Below are positions 52,168-60,016 of a DNA stretch of 64,000 bases, one piece after another. The number at the start of each line of letters is the position of its first letter. Within the stretch, counting starts at the first letter, position 1. A program made the position numbers and the translations under genes. This DNA comes from Butyrivibrio fibrisolvens (lineage in GTDB: Bacteria; Bacillota; Clostridia; Lachnospirales; Lachnospiraceae): positions 682,001-746,000 of the forward strand of contig NZ_CP065800.1 of assembly GCF_023206215.1 (NCBI RefSeq). Direction: 5' to 3'. The notes under the pieces were generated by a model. It was not told the origin of the DNA. It did no database searches and worked only from the letters and a program-made list of their open reading frames with translations.

Positions 52168-53987
52168 TTTCAAGTTTTTTTCTATCCTCAGTATGAGTAG
52201 AACTTAGGTTATGGAGTAATCCTTGTCTATAAATGACAGATATATAGGTATAAATGGGTACTCCAAATAAAACGTCTTATGATTACGATTTAAATGGCCT
52301 CGATGTATACCCATCCCTATATGGCAGCTCACCTCTCATGTCCAACAGGATCATCCCAGCAAGGGGAGTCCTCACTTCCTTCGTTCTGCCTATCCATAAC
52401 CAGGGTGCCAGCTCAGCTAATCAACAGGGTCAAAGCCCTCCGGAAAAAATTCCTGCTGGCTACCAGCTCACTCTTTGTTTGTTACTGATCCAAAACACTT
52501 TGCATTACAGCACCTTGCGGTGGACGCTTCCTGTAATAGCTGTGAGTTGTGGGATTATGCAGCTATAAGCTTTGCTCCTCCCGGATACTTGATGTCCTCA
52601 AGCATCTTTGATGCATCGTAGCTGACTCCTTTTACAAGGACTACATGGAATACTCTTATCAGCTTACAGGCTACTGCTGTTACCGACTGCATCTTCTTTA
52701 ACGGATTGTCATTTCTGGTAGTGTAATAATTATGGATCTGCTTGAATTCTGCATTCTTTCCGATAACCGATATGGCTGCCTGAATGAGCAGATATCTCAA
52801 GCGCTTTCGCCCTCTTTTACTTATCTTGGTCTTGCCATTATGCTTTCCAGAACTGTCTTCTACCAGTTCCAATCCAGCAAGTTTCTGAAGTTCTTTGGAA
52901 TTATCAAAGCGCGTGATATCTCCAACTTCCGCTATAAAACCTGCTACTGTTATTATCCCTACACCCTTTATCTCAAGCAACTTATCCACATGCTTTATCT
53001 GAAGGGTGAGGTTCTTGATCAGATCATTGATCTGTTCAAGCCGTTTTGTCTGTGTCTCATAATCCTCTATGAGATCCTTTATTTCGATTCTGGCCTCAGT
53101 AAGACCTTCCTTAAAGCCTATACTGTTCAAAGCCCTATTAAATATGGTTATGGCCTTCTTATGACCATTTCCACGCAGTTTTGCGTCCTTCCATATCTTA
53201 ATGATACCTTCAACACCAATCTCTATTATATCTTCCGGAGTAGGTGCATTCTTTAAAAGGAGTATGCCTCCCTTGGCATCTATATGTGTATAAATTCCTT
53301 TGTATTCAGGGAAATATACGCTGATCCATTTATGAATCCTGTTCTTACAACGTATCTGCTCCTCTACCAATGTAAATCTACGGTTTGAAGCATTTCTGAG
53401 TTCCGCATATATTCCTGATGGCATATATGTGTAGAAGTAGCGGCCATCTCTTACGAGATTAGCAATGACCTTAGGATCTTTACAGTCATTCTTTGACGGA
53501 CTGTTATCGTCAAGCTCTTTGGACTTATGTACATGATGAGGATTAACCATGACAAACTTTATATTTTTGCCATTCATATACTGCCCAAGGTTAAACCAGT
53601 AGTGCCCCGTGGGTTCCAGACCTACAAGGGTAATCTCAAGGTTGTTCTTGTCCATCAGGTCATTTACTACATCATGGAAAGCGTTGAATCCCTCCATTGA
53701 ATTGGTGAATGGGATAGGTCTTCTGGTGAGTTCGATTCCTCTCCAATCAAAAGCCCTGAAATAGTGCTTAACGCTTCCAACATCAATACCGACAATCATT
53801 GTCTTTTCTGTCACTTGTCTAATCTTTTTGTTTTGTGTAGAATTCATTTGTAGATACCTCTCTTTTTCTGTTTTTGCCAACTTCGACGGGTCAGCAATAA
53901 ACAGTTTAACTGAGGTATCTCTTAATATCCAGAACTACTTGTTTCATCTACACTTTGAATTATACAGGAAGCTAGTCAGAATGAATG
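52134..53987 (-). mobile_element. IS110-family insertion sequence
   Basis: About 1.85 kb inserted at the 3' end of toxin fragment 7. AATGAATG occurs at both junctions (52126-52133 and 53980-53987), and joining the flanks across it restores a toxin stop codon and the expected gap to the immunity gene. There is about 420 bp of non-coding DNA downstream of the transposase and 140 bp upstream. IS110 elements encode a bridge RNA in one non-coding end (established for the family); here either end could hold it. Confidence 0.75.
52555..53847 (-). CDS. IS110-family transposase (DEDD recombinase)
   Basis: 430 residues. The N-terminal RuvC-like DEDD domain shows GIDVGSVKHYF, LEPTGHYWF and KNDCKDPKVIANL. 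The C-terminal Tnp20 domain has LLEIKGVGIITVAGFIAEVGDITRF and the late Ser-bearing helix region, ending with AVACKLIRVFHVVLVKG. It is full length and apparently intact. I start at ATG 53847, preceded by GAGAGG, not at the upstream TTG. Orientation is opposite to the toxin genes. Confidence 0.93.
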   Translation of the reverse strand: MNSTQNKKIRQVTEKTMIVGIDVGSVKHYFRAFDWRGIELTRRPIPFTNSMEGFNAFHDVVNDLMDKNNLEITLVGLEPTGHYWFNLGQYMNGKNIKFVMVNPHHVHKSKELDDNSPSKNDCKDPKVIANLVRDGRYFYTYMPSGIYAELRNASNRRFTLVEEQIRCKNRIHKWISVYFPEYKGIYTHIDAKGGILLLKNAPTPEDIIEIGVEGIIKIWKDAKLRGNGHKKAITIFNRALNSIGFKEGLTEARIEIKDLIEDYETQTKRLEQINDLIKNLTLQIKHVDKLLEIKGVGIITVAGFIAEVGDITRFDNSKELQKLAGLELVEDSSGKHNGKTKISKRGRKRLRYLLIQAAISVIGKNAEFKQIHNYYTTRNDNPLKKMQSVTAVACKLIRVFHVVLVKGVSYDASKMLEDIKYPGGAKLIAA

Positions 53988-54015
53988 ACCGATAGAAGGG
54001 AGTCTAAAACAATAT

Positions 54016-54726
54016 ATGGAAATTATTTTACGATACTTGTATTCGTTTTTTTTATGGATTTATTGGCCGGGTATGGTTATTTATATAGTTTTTCAATTTT
54101 ATACTAACAATAATATTGAAAATTCCCAAAAGAAACAGGCTAATTTTATTGGAAAGATCATCATGATTATATGCACATACTGTTTAATAAGCGGAGGTGT
54201 TTACCAGTATACTTATCACAACTTATTAAGTTTTATCGAATATGATCAAAGCAAATACACTTATATTTGGTGCTCTATAGGTATCGTGTTATTAGAAGTA
54301 CTGGCTTTTATTGTTACAGAAACAGATAATTATTCCAGAATCGTTATAGCCAGATTTCCTGTGACAAAGAAATTATTATTATTTTTACATTTGTCTGTAT
54401 TAGGCGTTTTAATCCTCCATCTATTGCTTAAGGCATTTTATAGAGTAAATTTTGGAATTGTAATATGGCGTGTGGAACTGTTCTTATCCTTTTTCATTCC
54501 CATTATTTATGAATTCATATCTTCATTTAATATAATGTTATCTTCTAGAAAGGAGTATTTGTGTGTTAATAATGTTTTCTCGCAATCATTACTGATTAGT
54601 GATGATTCACATCCTTATACATTCGTTCAAAATAGTGATAACTCCTTTACTATTAGCAATGGAGAAAATAGCATTAATACATTCCCTTTAAAAGAATATC
54701 AGATTGCAAAGTTAAAGGAATTATAA
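54016..54726 (+). CDS. multi-span membrane immunity protein, type A (copy 2)
   Basis: 236 residues homologous to the 46967 product: same TM pattern, IVIWRVELFLSFF, SSFNIMLSS, DDSHPYTF and FTISNGEN. It belongs to toxin fragment 7 but is cut off from it by the IS110 element. AAGGGAG lies about 18 bases before the ATG. Confidence 0.72.
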   Translation: MEIILRYLYSFFLWIYWPGMVIYIVFQFYTNNNIENSQKKQANFIGKIIMIICTYCLISGGVYQYTYHNLLSFIEYDQSKYTYIWCSIGIVLLEVLAFIVTETDNYSRIVIARFPVTKKLLLFLHLSVLGVLILHLLLKAFYRVNFGIVIWRVELFLSFFIPIIYEFISSFNIMLSSRKEYLCVNNVFSQSLLISDDSHPYTFVQNSDNSFTISNGENSINTFPLKEYQIAKLKEL

Positions 54727-54797
54727 ATTGATTTGCTTTATACAAAAGGATTTATATTTATGGATAAAAAAGGCTATTGCTTACTATGGGGCAGGTA

Positions 54798-54947
54798 ATG
54801 ATAGGAGCAATATTTACACTAATACTCGCATTTCAACTGTGGAAATATGATATGAAAGTAATTAGTATCATTTTAATATCTACCGCGATTTGTCAGTACA
54901 TTTTTATATTTAAAAAGGCTCTATCAAGTCCTAAAAAGCGTAAATGA
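54798..54947 (+). CDS. small two-TM immunity partner (copy 2)
   Basis: 49 residues (MIGAIFTLILAFQLWKYDMK onward) matching the second half of the 60-residue partner at 47721. The upstream ATG at 54760 leads to a stop after 12 codons in another frame, so this copy may be 5'-frameshifted or use the ATG at 54798. Confidence 0.45.
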   Translation: MIGAIFTLILAFQLWKYDMKVISIILISTAICQYIFIFKKALSSPKKRK

Positions 54948-55078
54948 ATAAGTTGAGGAATAATAACAAGTTTCAAATTATATACCAATTCCCAAAGCAT
55001 ACATAGTTGTGATTTATGTTTCGGCCATATGTCAAGAGGCAACTACTTGCATGAAGTTAAAGGAGCGATAGGAAAGAT

Positions 55079-55843
55079 TTGGTTAAATTATTCAAACTAT
55101 TATTGATTGCAATCGGAATGTTTTTTTCATTTTTTATTGGATTGTTTATCTTTGTTACTATACATGGGAGAGATGTGAGTAATGTCACGAGTTCTATTTC
55201 TATCAAGAAAACAATTATTCAAAATTCGTTTTCTGATAATCAAGAATCAAGTAACTACGAATATAAGAATGATTTGGAATTGAAGTATTATAACACTATC
55301 GAAGAGGCTATATCCCATAAAGAAATTTTAGATAAAACAGCAGAAGTGTCTGAGTCAGCGATTTTAAAAATAATGCAACTAGAAAATGAAGAAGCGTATA
55401 TTGTTTGCGCCGAAAAAGATGGGAGTGTATCTGGGCAGTCAATTTATTGGTATAAATTGAAAATAAAAGATGGGATGTATTCACAACCATATGATTATTC
55501 AGGGACAGTTTCAAATATGAAAAAGATGCCCCCATATCGATATGATTTTGATGATTATATTTCTCAGATTGTTGTATGGTCGATTGCTTCACCTCAATAT
55601 GATATACAAACAGATAGTGGAGATAGTATTTATATTTTCGGGTGGGACAACAAAGATGAAGTCTATGGTTTAACAATTAATGGAGTTAAGCCAAATGATA
55701 TCATTGAATATGAGCTGGGAGGAAAGACATATTTTTATTTTGAATATATGAGATCAGATATTGTCCAACAATTACTAGACAATGTTAACTTAAGTAGTTT
55801 TACATTGAAACAAGTTAGTGATGCTATTGATATTAACTACTAA
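55079..55843 (+). CDS. orphan one-TM immunity protein, paralogue of 43694
   Basis: 254 residues closely similar along the full length to the immunity protein of fragment 4 (shared MPPYRYDFDDYISQIVVWSI). In the aligned position of the other copy's ATG this gene has AGG, so translation would need TTG 55079, four codons on, with AGGAAAG nearby as a possible ribosome site. No matching toxin tip is left beside it. An orphan immunity gene like this protects against siblings that still carry the toxin (established for such loci). Confidence 0.65.
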   Translation: MVKLFKLLLIAIGMFFSFFIGLFIFVTIHGRDVSNVTSSISIKKTIIQNSFSDNQESSNYEYKNDLELKYYNTIEEAISHKEILDKTAEVSESAILKIMQLENEEAYIVCAEKDGSVSGQSIYWYKLKIKDGMYSQPYDYSGTVSNMKKMPPYRYDFDDYISQIVVWSIASPQYDIQTDSGDSIYIFGWDNKDEVYGLTINGVKPNDIIEYELGGKTYFYFEYMRSDIVQQLLDNVNLSSFTLKQVSDAIDINY

Positions 55844-55845
55844 TT

Positions 55846-56073
55846 GAACTAAAAGACATATTTAGTGTTAAAAATGAAGATATCTTACATATAGGCACAA
55901 CAGATAAGCCAAGTTTCCAAAGTTATATGCTTGTATATGAGAAAGATACTATGATTATTTCCGTATTCGTCTTTCATAAGGATAATCGAAGCATGTTTCA
56001 AATTATATCATCTGAAAAAGAGTATTTTTCAGATGAAGAGTATATGAAAATGTATGACTTGTTGCATTATTGA
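55846..56073 (+). pseudogene. C-terminal remnant of an immunity gene like 56532
   Basis: A 75-codon frame without a start (ELKDIFSVKNEDIL...MYDLLHY) matches the last part of the 56532 product (ELQDVFDIEDSNVI...MYSLLKY) in order and spacing. It begins right after the stop of the 55079 gene, pointing to deletion between two cassettes. Confidence 0.75.
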
Positions 56074-56150
56074 AATATTTGCAGACTTCTCATCATAAGG
56101 ATAATAATACCGCTTAGCTATTGAGAGCTTAACAGAGATCAGATATCTAA

Positions 56151-56473
56151 CAATGTCCTTTCACTAACAAAGGAAATCTTTGGGATAACTGGCTAGATTG
56201 GGCTGAAAATGGTACATCAAATCAAAAGCGACATGGGCTTAAACAATTATCAAAATATGCAAGACAAGCAGCAGAAACTGCTGAAAACTATGCTAAGAAT
56301 AGTTGGGTTAGTAAGACTATAACTGGTAGTACTATTAAGTTTATTGAACCTGGTTCTATTAATCCACATCAGTAAAAGCAGCAAAAAAGATGGCTGGAAT
56401 ACCTGATTCGTGGCTCGGAGCACTTAAGGAAAAAATCGATTTAGCTAAAAGCAAAATTAAGACAGAGTGCTAG
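56151..56473 (+). pseudogene. remnant of a toxin tip, frameshifted
   Basis: An open frame with no start (FTNKGNLWDNWLDWAENG...KFIEPGSINPH) stops at 56373. A second frame continues the same sequence (VKAAKKMAGIPDSWLGAL...KIKTEC) to TAG 56471. No RHS core remains. Its position 58 bases before the 56532 gene makes it that gene's former toxin. Confidence 0.65.
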
Positions 56474-56531
56474 AACTTAGTATTTGTACTAGTTATTGTA
56501 AGTTATATATAGGAGCTAGAGAAAAAGAATT

Positions 56532-57089
56532 ATGATAAAAAAATCTTTGAAGGATAGAATGGCTACAATTGTTTATTGCTTATTTCTTATCATTATCTTT
56601 GCAGTTTGCTATTCCGGTAATATAGATACAAAAAAAAATTATAAAGCTGTGAAAGTCGGAGAAGGTATAGCGTACATTCCAATAGATTATTACAATACAA
56701 GTACGCGAAAAAGACTGGAAGATTATTATTATTTAGAAACAAGCGAATGCAAAATGATAATAATTGACTATCCAGTGAATTATATTGAACCAGATATTCT
56801 GGATAAAATGGGACTCTCTTATGATATTTTATCTAGTATGAATATTATTGAATCCGAGTATGAGCTTCAGGATGTTTTTGACATAGAGGATAGCAATGTA
56901 ATAAAAAAAGGTCATACAGACAGGAGTAGTTTTCAAAAGTATAGGGTCATATATGAGGCAAAGGATAATATTGTAGCTGTATATGTGTATCACGAAGAAA
57001 ACAGGAGTGTTTATCAAGTGATTATTGCTGATAAGGAGTATTTTACAGAAGAGGAATATAAAAAAATGTATAGTTTATTGAAATATTGA
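56532..57089 (+). CDS. one-TM immunity protein of the last, decayed cassette
   Basis: 185 residues: a TM helix at about 11-30 and an outer domain ending in a C-terminal segment shared with the 55846 remnant. GGAGC lies upstream of the ATG. Intact though its toxin is broken, as with other orphan immunity genes here. No named family. Confidence 0.65.
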   Translation: MIKKSLKDRMATIVYCLFLIIIFAVCYSGNIDTKKNYKAVKVGEGIAYIPIDYYNTSTRKRLEDYYYLETSECKMIIIDYPVNYIEPDILDKMGLSYDILSSMNIIESEYELQDVFDIEDSNVIKKGHTDRSSFQKYRVIYEAKDNIVAVYVYHEENRSVYQVIIADKEYFTEEEYKKMYSLLKY

Positions 57090-57387
57090 ATTAAATATTA
57101 TAGTCTTCCAACATCTAAAGTGTGATAGATGTGATTGAAAAAATCATATATTTATGGGGCACATGATGGGTTAAAGAGTATTCATTGTGCATAAATAAGA
57201 ATCTAAGACTATGACAACATTGCAGAAACAAGTGAAAATCAGATGAATTTATCAGGAAGACTAATAAAAAGTATCCTCCAAATGAAGAAAAGTAGGAGTT
57301 TAATACCCTCTAACAGATGATCTTAAAAGCGTGAAAACCCCCAGCTGTATAGGTGTTTTTAATTTTAAGAAATAATCATTGTGACAG

Positions 57388-57475
57388 AATAGGATCGCCT
57401 TAACCGGCGATTCTATTTTTGGGAATTGTTCATTGCAACAGAATAGGATTGCCTTAACCGGCAATCCTATTTTTT
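57388..57475 (+). terminator. two tandem intrinsic terminators closing the array
   Basis: AATAGGATCGCC/GGCGATTCTATT (57388-57417) and AATAGGATTGCC/GGCAATCCTATT (57442-57471) share the same TTAACC loop and each ends in a T run. The doubled terminator isolates the secretion-core promoter from array transcription. The rest of 57090-57744 outside this and the promoter holds nothing I recognise. Confidence 0.88.
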
Positions 57476-57580
57476 GTGAAACATCTTTTAATACCCCCTG
57501 CTATGCAGTGGGACAACAGATGCTTTAGCTTACAGTCAAAAACCTCCCGTGATTTTCTCCAAGTCCGATACTCTCAAAAA

Positions 57581-57649
57581 TGCATTTCGTCGTCCAAAAG
57601 ATGCATTTCGTCAGAAATCAGTTTACAAGACTCTAAACGCATGTATAAT
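57581..57649 (+). promoter_or_regulatory. regulated promoter with 21-bp-register direct repeats (T7SS core)
   Basis: Two exact copies of TGCATTTCGTC (57581-57591, 57602-57612) 21 bp apart, then TTTACA (57622-57627), a 16-bp spacer and TATAAT (57644-57649). The 31-bp gap between second repeat and -10 equals that at the other four sites. This is the clearest example in the window. Confidence 0.8.
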
Positions 57650-57744
57650 GTACAAAGCATCTGTCAAGATTCGCCACAAACGCAAATGAATAATACAACG
57701 AAACAAAGATAAAGTAAAAGATAGTACAAGGATATAAAGCAGTT

Positions 57745-58707
57745 ATGATTATCCAGAAATCATTTTCTCACATCTCCTACACATTAGAAGATGATGAATA
57801 TTCCAAGCTTGCACTGAAGATGATATCAGGTGCAGCGGCTCCCAACATTATAAAGCCAGTAACAACCATGAATAACGGAAGAAAGCGTTTTATGTATTCT
57901 GTAAGGGATCTGACGCAGATATCTTTACTTTCTTCGGAAATGGATGAGAAGCAGGCTATACATGTGCTTAGCTCTTACAAGGATGTTTTAAACAGAATTG
58001 AAGCTCAGACATTTCTGAAAAAAGATTTCCTTGAGCTTGACACTGATCGCGTTTTTGTTGATGTTAAGACCGGAGATGTCAAGTTTATCATCGTACCGGT
58101 TATGACGCATGATAACTCTGGCGGTCATAGATCTTTTCTTAAAAAGAATTATGACTTTATCAGTGCAGTTCTTGATAAGCTGCAGCTTTATGAAGACAGC
58201 AGGCTATGCTTCATGCATGATATGTGCTTGTGTATTAGTGGCATGAAAGATGATAATCCGGGTATTCTCTGCGAACTTGAAGATCTTTATACATATCTTA
58301 TTAGTGAATTTGATATAGAAGCAGATGCTGATATTAAGCAGGAAGATAAGAGATATATAGAATCTTCCCAGGATGAACTTAAGAAAAAAGATAACAAAGC
58401 TATAAGTGAGATTGAACTTCACTACGATGGAGATTACGGCACATTTACTTTTTATATAACTAAAAATTCTTTTACTATAGGCAAGGCGCCTGATAATGAT
58501 GGTGCTCTATCCATGAATCCGGTTGTCAGCAGATATCATCTTGTTATTGAGATTGATGGCGATAAGGCATATGTTACTGATCTTAACAGTAGTAATCATA
58601 CTTTCATTAACAGGATGATTATTCCTTCGAATCAGAAAGTTTTATTGGAAGACCAGAGTGTTCTCAGAATAGCGAATATGGATTTTGAAGTTAGAATATC
58701 AGCATGA
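57745..58707 (+). CDS. DUF6382 - FHA domain protein of the T7SS core
   Basis: 320 residues. The N-terminal domain (1 to about 190) is of the DUF6382 type found with FHA domains in Firmicute T7SS loci; FLELDTDRVFVDVKTGDVKFIIVPV is reminiscent of the pseudokinase lobe of EssB/YukC (inference). A Lys/Glu linker follows, then an FHA domain (about 225-320) with FTIGKAPDN, VSRYHLVIE and DLNSSNHTFIN. FHA domains bind phosphothreonine. It may take the structural place of EssB, which I do not see elsewhere in the window. AAGGAT precedes the ATG. Two 5' fragments of this gene lie within the toxin array. Confidence 0.82.
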   Translation: MIIQKSFSHISYTLEDDEYSKLALKMISGAAAPNIIKPVTTMNNGRKRFMYSVRDLTQISLLSSEMDEKQAIHVLSSYKDVLNRIEAQTFLKKDFLELDTDRVFVDVKTGDVKFIIVPVMTHDNSGGHRSFLKKNYDFISAVLDKLQLYEDSRLCFMHDMCLCISGMKDDNPGILCELEDLYTYLISEFDIEADADIKQEDKRYIESSQDELKKKDNKAISEIELHYDGDYGTFTFYITKNSFTIGKAPDNDGALSMNPVVSRYHLVIEIDGDKAYVTDLNSSNHTFINRMIIPSNQKVLLEDQSVLRIANMDFEVRISA

Positions 58708-58715
58708 GGTTAATT

Positions 58716-59738
58716 ATGAAGCATAACATCGTCCTTATTGTATGTATGGACCAGGAATATATAAGCAGCGTTGAATATGATCTTGCCAGCGTACTTGGCA
58801 TGGATTATGTGCTGGAAACCATTGATGATACGGCATATCTTGAGGAATATCTTAAATCTTCCCACAGAATAGACACACTTATCATCGACGAAGAACTTGC
58901 AGGTGAATTCTGCCAAAAGCAGAACCCGGCTCATGTGTATCAGCTGTCAGAAGGTGATGAGAGTAGCGGGAAGATCAATAAGTATGCAGGATCTCAAGGC
59001 ATAGTACAGGCCCTTGGAGATATGTATCTTTTAAAGGATACTAATGAACAGGCGCATCTGACGCATCTTATAAATGTCGTATCCGTAAGCGGAGGAGCCG
59101 GTAAGACAGTGACAGCCCTTGGAACAGCGTATTGGCTTTCAAGACAAGGATATAAGACCTTGTATGTGGATGCAGAGGATTTCCAGACTTATGATCAGAT
59201 CCTTGGATGCAGCACCGGAGATGAGGCTTGTGACAGGAAGCTTGCATCTGCGATGAGAGATTGTTCCAAAGAGAGCATTGAGAGCATTATTCAAGCAGAT
59301 TTTATGGATTATATAAGACCATTTCATGGAATACCTGCTTCTTATGGTGTTGAGATATCCAGGTACTATGAACTTGTAAATATCCTGGTAGAGAGCAGCG
59401 ATTATGATTATATAGTTCTAGAGCATGGAGCAGGTGTTATAAGTGGCGCCATCATGAGGCAGATCCTTGCAGGAGATCGGCTGATAATAGCAGCTACGCA
59501 GAGCGCCAATTCAAGAAAGCGCCTTACAAGATTTCTTGAAAACATCGGTCAGTACTCCGGCCAGAGTTTTATTGTATGTGGAAGATATATAAAGGATAGA
59601 CCTGACTATCTGCAAGATCCTGTCATTGACGATGACATCCCTATTGCAGAGTACATCCCTGAAGCTGATAAGGAGCTGACTATGAAGGATATATTTGAAA
59701 GAAAGCTTCTTAGAGATACTGCAGAAGCAGTTGTGTGA
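58716..59738 (+). CDS. MinD/CpaE-like P-loop ATPase
   Basis: 340 residues. The first 115 resemble a receiver-like domain (IVLIVCMDQEYISSVEYDLA, TLIIDEEL), then comes a MinD/ParA-type ATPase with a deviant Walker A, VSGGAGKTVTALG (about 127-139), and DYDYIVLEHG as Walker B region. Such proteins often localise secretion or pilus machines (CpaE-like). The ATG at 58716 has GAGG 7 bases upstream; an earlier ATG overlaps the FHA gene stop. Translationally linked to both neighbours. Confidence 0.82.
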   Translation: MKHNIVLIVCMDQEYISSVEYDLASVLGMDYVLETIDDTAYLEEYLKSSHRIDTLIIDEELAGEFCQKQNPAHVYQLSEGDESSGKINKYAGSQGIVQALGDMYLLKDTNEQAHLTHLINVVSVSGGAGKTVTALGTAYWLSRQGYKTLYVDAEDFQTYDQILGCSTGDEACDRKLASAMRDCSKESIESIIQADFMDYIRPFHGIPASYGVEISRYYELVNILVESSDYDYIVLEHGAGVISGAIMRQILAGDRLIIAATQSANSRKRLTRFLENIGQYSGQSFIVCGRYIKDRPDYLQDPVIDDDIPIAEYIPEADKELTMKDIFERKLLRDTAEAVV

Positions 59739-59746
59739 GGGCATAT

Positions 59747-60016
59747 ATGGAAGAGAAGATAATAGTCATATTTAAAAATCAGATCACTGGCCAGAGCATA
59801 GACCTTGAGATTCCCCTGAACCTTTCAGCAACGGAACTTATAAACGGACTAAACAAAGGCTTTGACCTTGGAATAGACATGGACAACCCTTCAAGATGTT
59901 ATTTAAGATCCAAGAATCCCACAGCTTTAATAAGGGGTGAAGTAACACTTGAAGAGATCGGACTTAGGAATGGTACGATCATATATTTTGATGGAGTATG
60001 GCAGGAAAGACAATGA
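59747..60016 (+). CDS. esaB: EsaB/YukD ubiquitin-like T7SS protein
   Basis: 89 residues with the beta-grasp pattern of YukD/EsaB: IIVIFKNQITGQSIDLEIP, a central helix LSATELINGLNKGF and the end LRNGTIIYFDG. It is a small core or regulatory component of T7SSb. Start ATG 59747 with GAGGG upstream; the frame also has a GTG four codons earlier overlapping the ATPase stop. Its stop overlaps the essC start (ATGA). Confidence 0.88.
   Translation: MEEKIIVIFKNQITGQSIDLEIPLNLSATELINGLNKGFDLGIDMDNPSRCYLRSKNPTALIRGEVTLEEIGLRNGTIIYFDGVWQERQ

Noticed and set aside
52254..52568. 104-codon plus-strand frame in the IS110 end
   Set aside because: No ribosome site, odd composition, and it lies in the non-coding end of the element overlapping the transposase 3' end.
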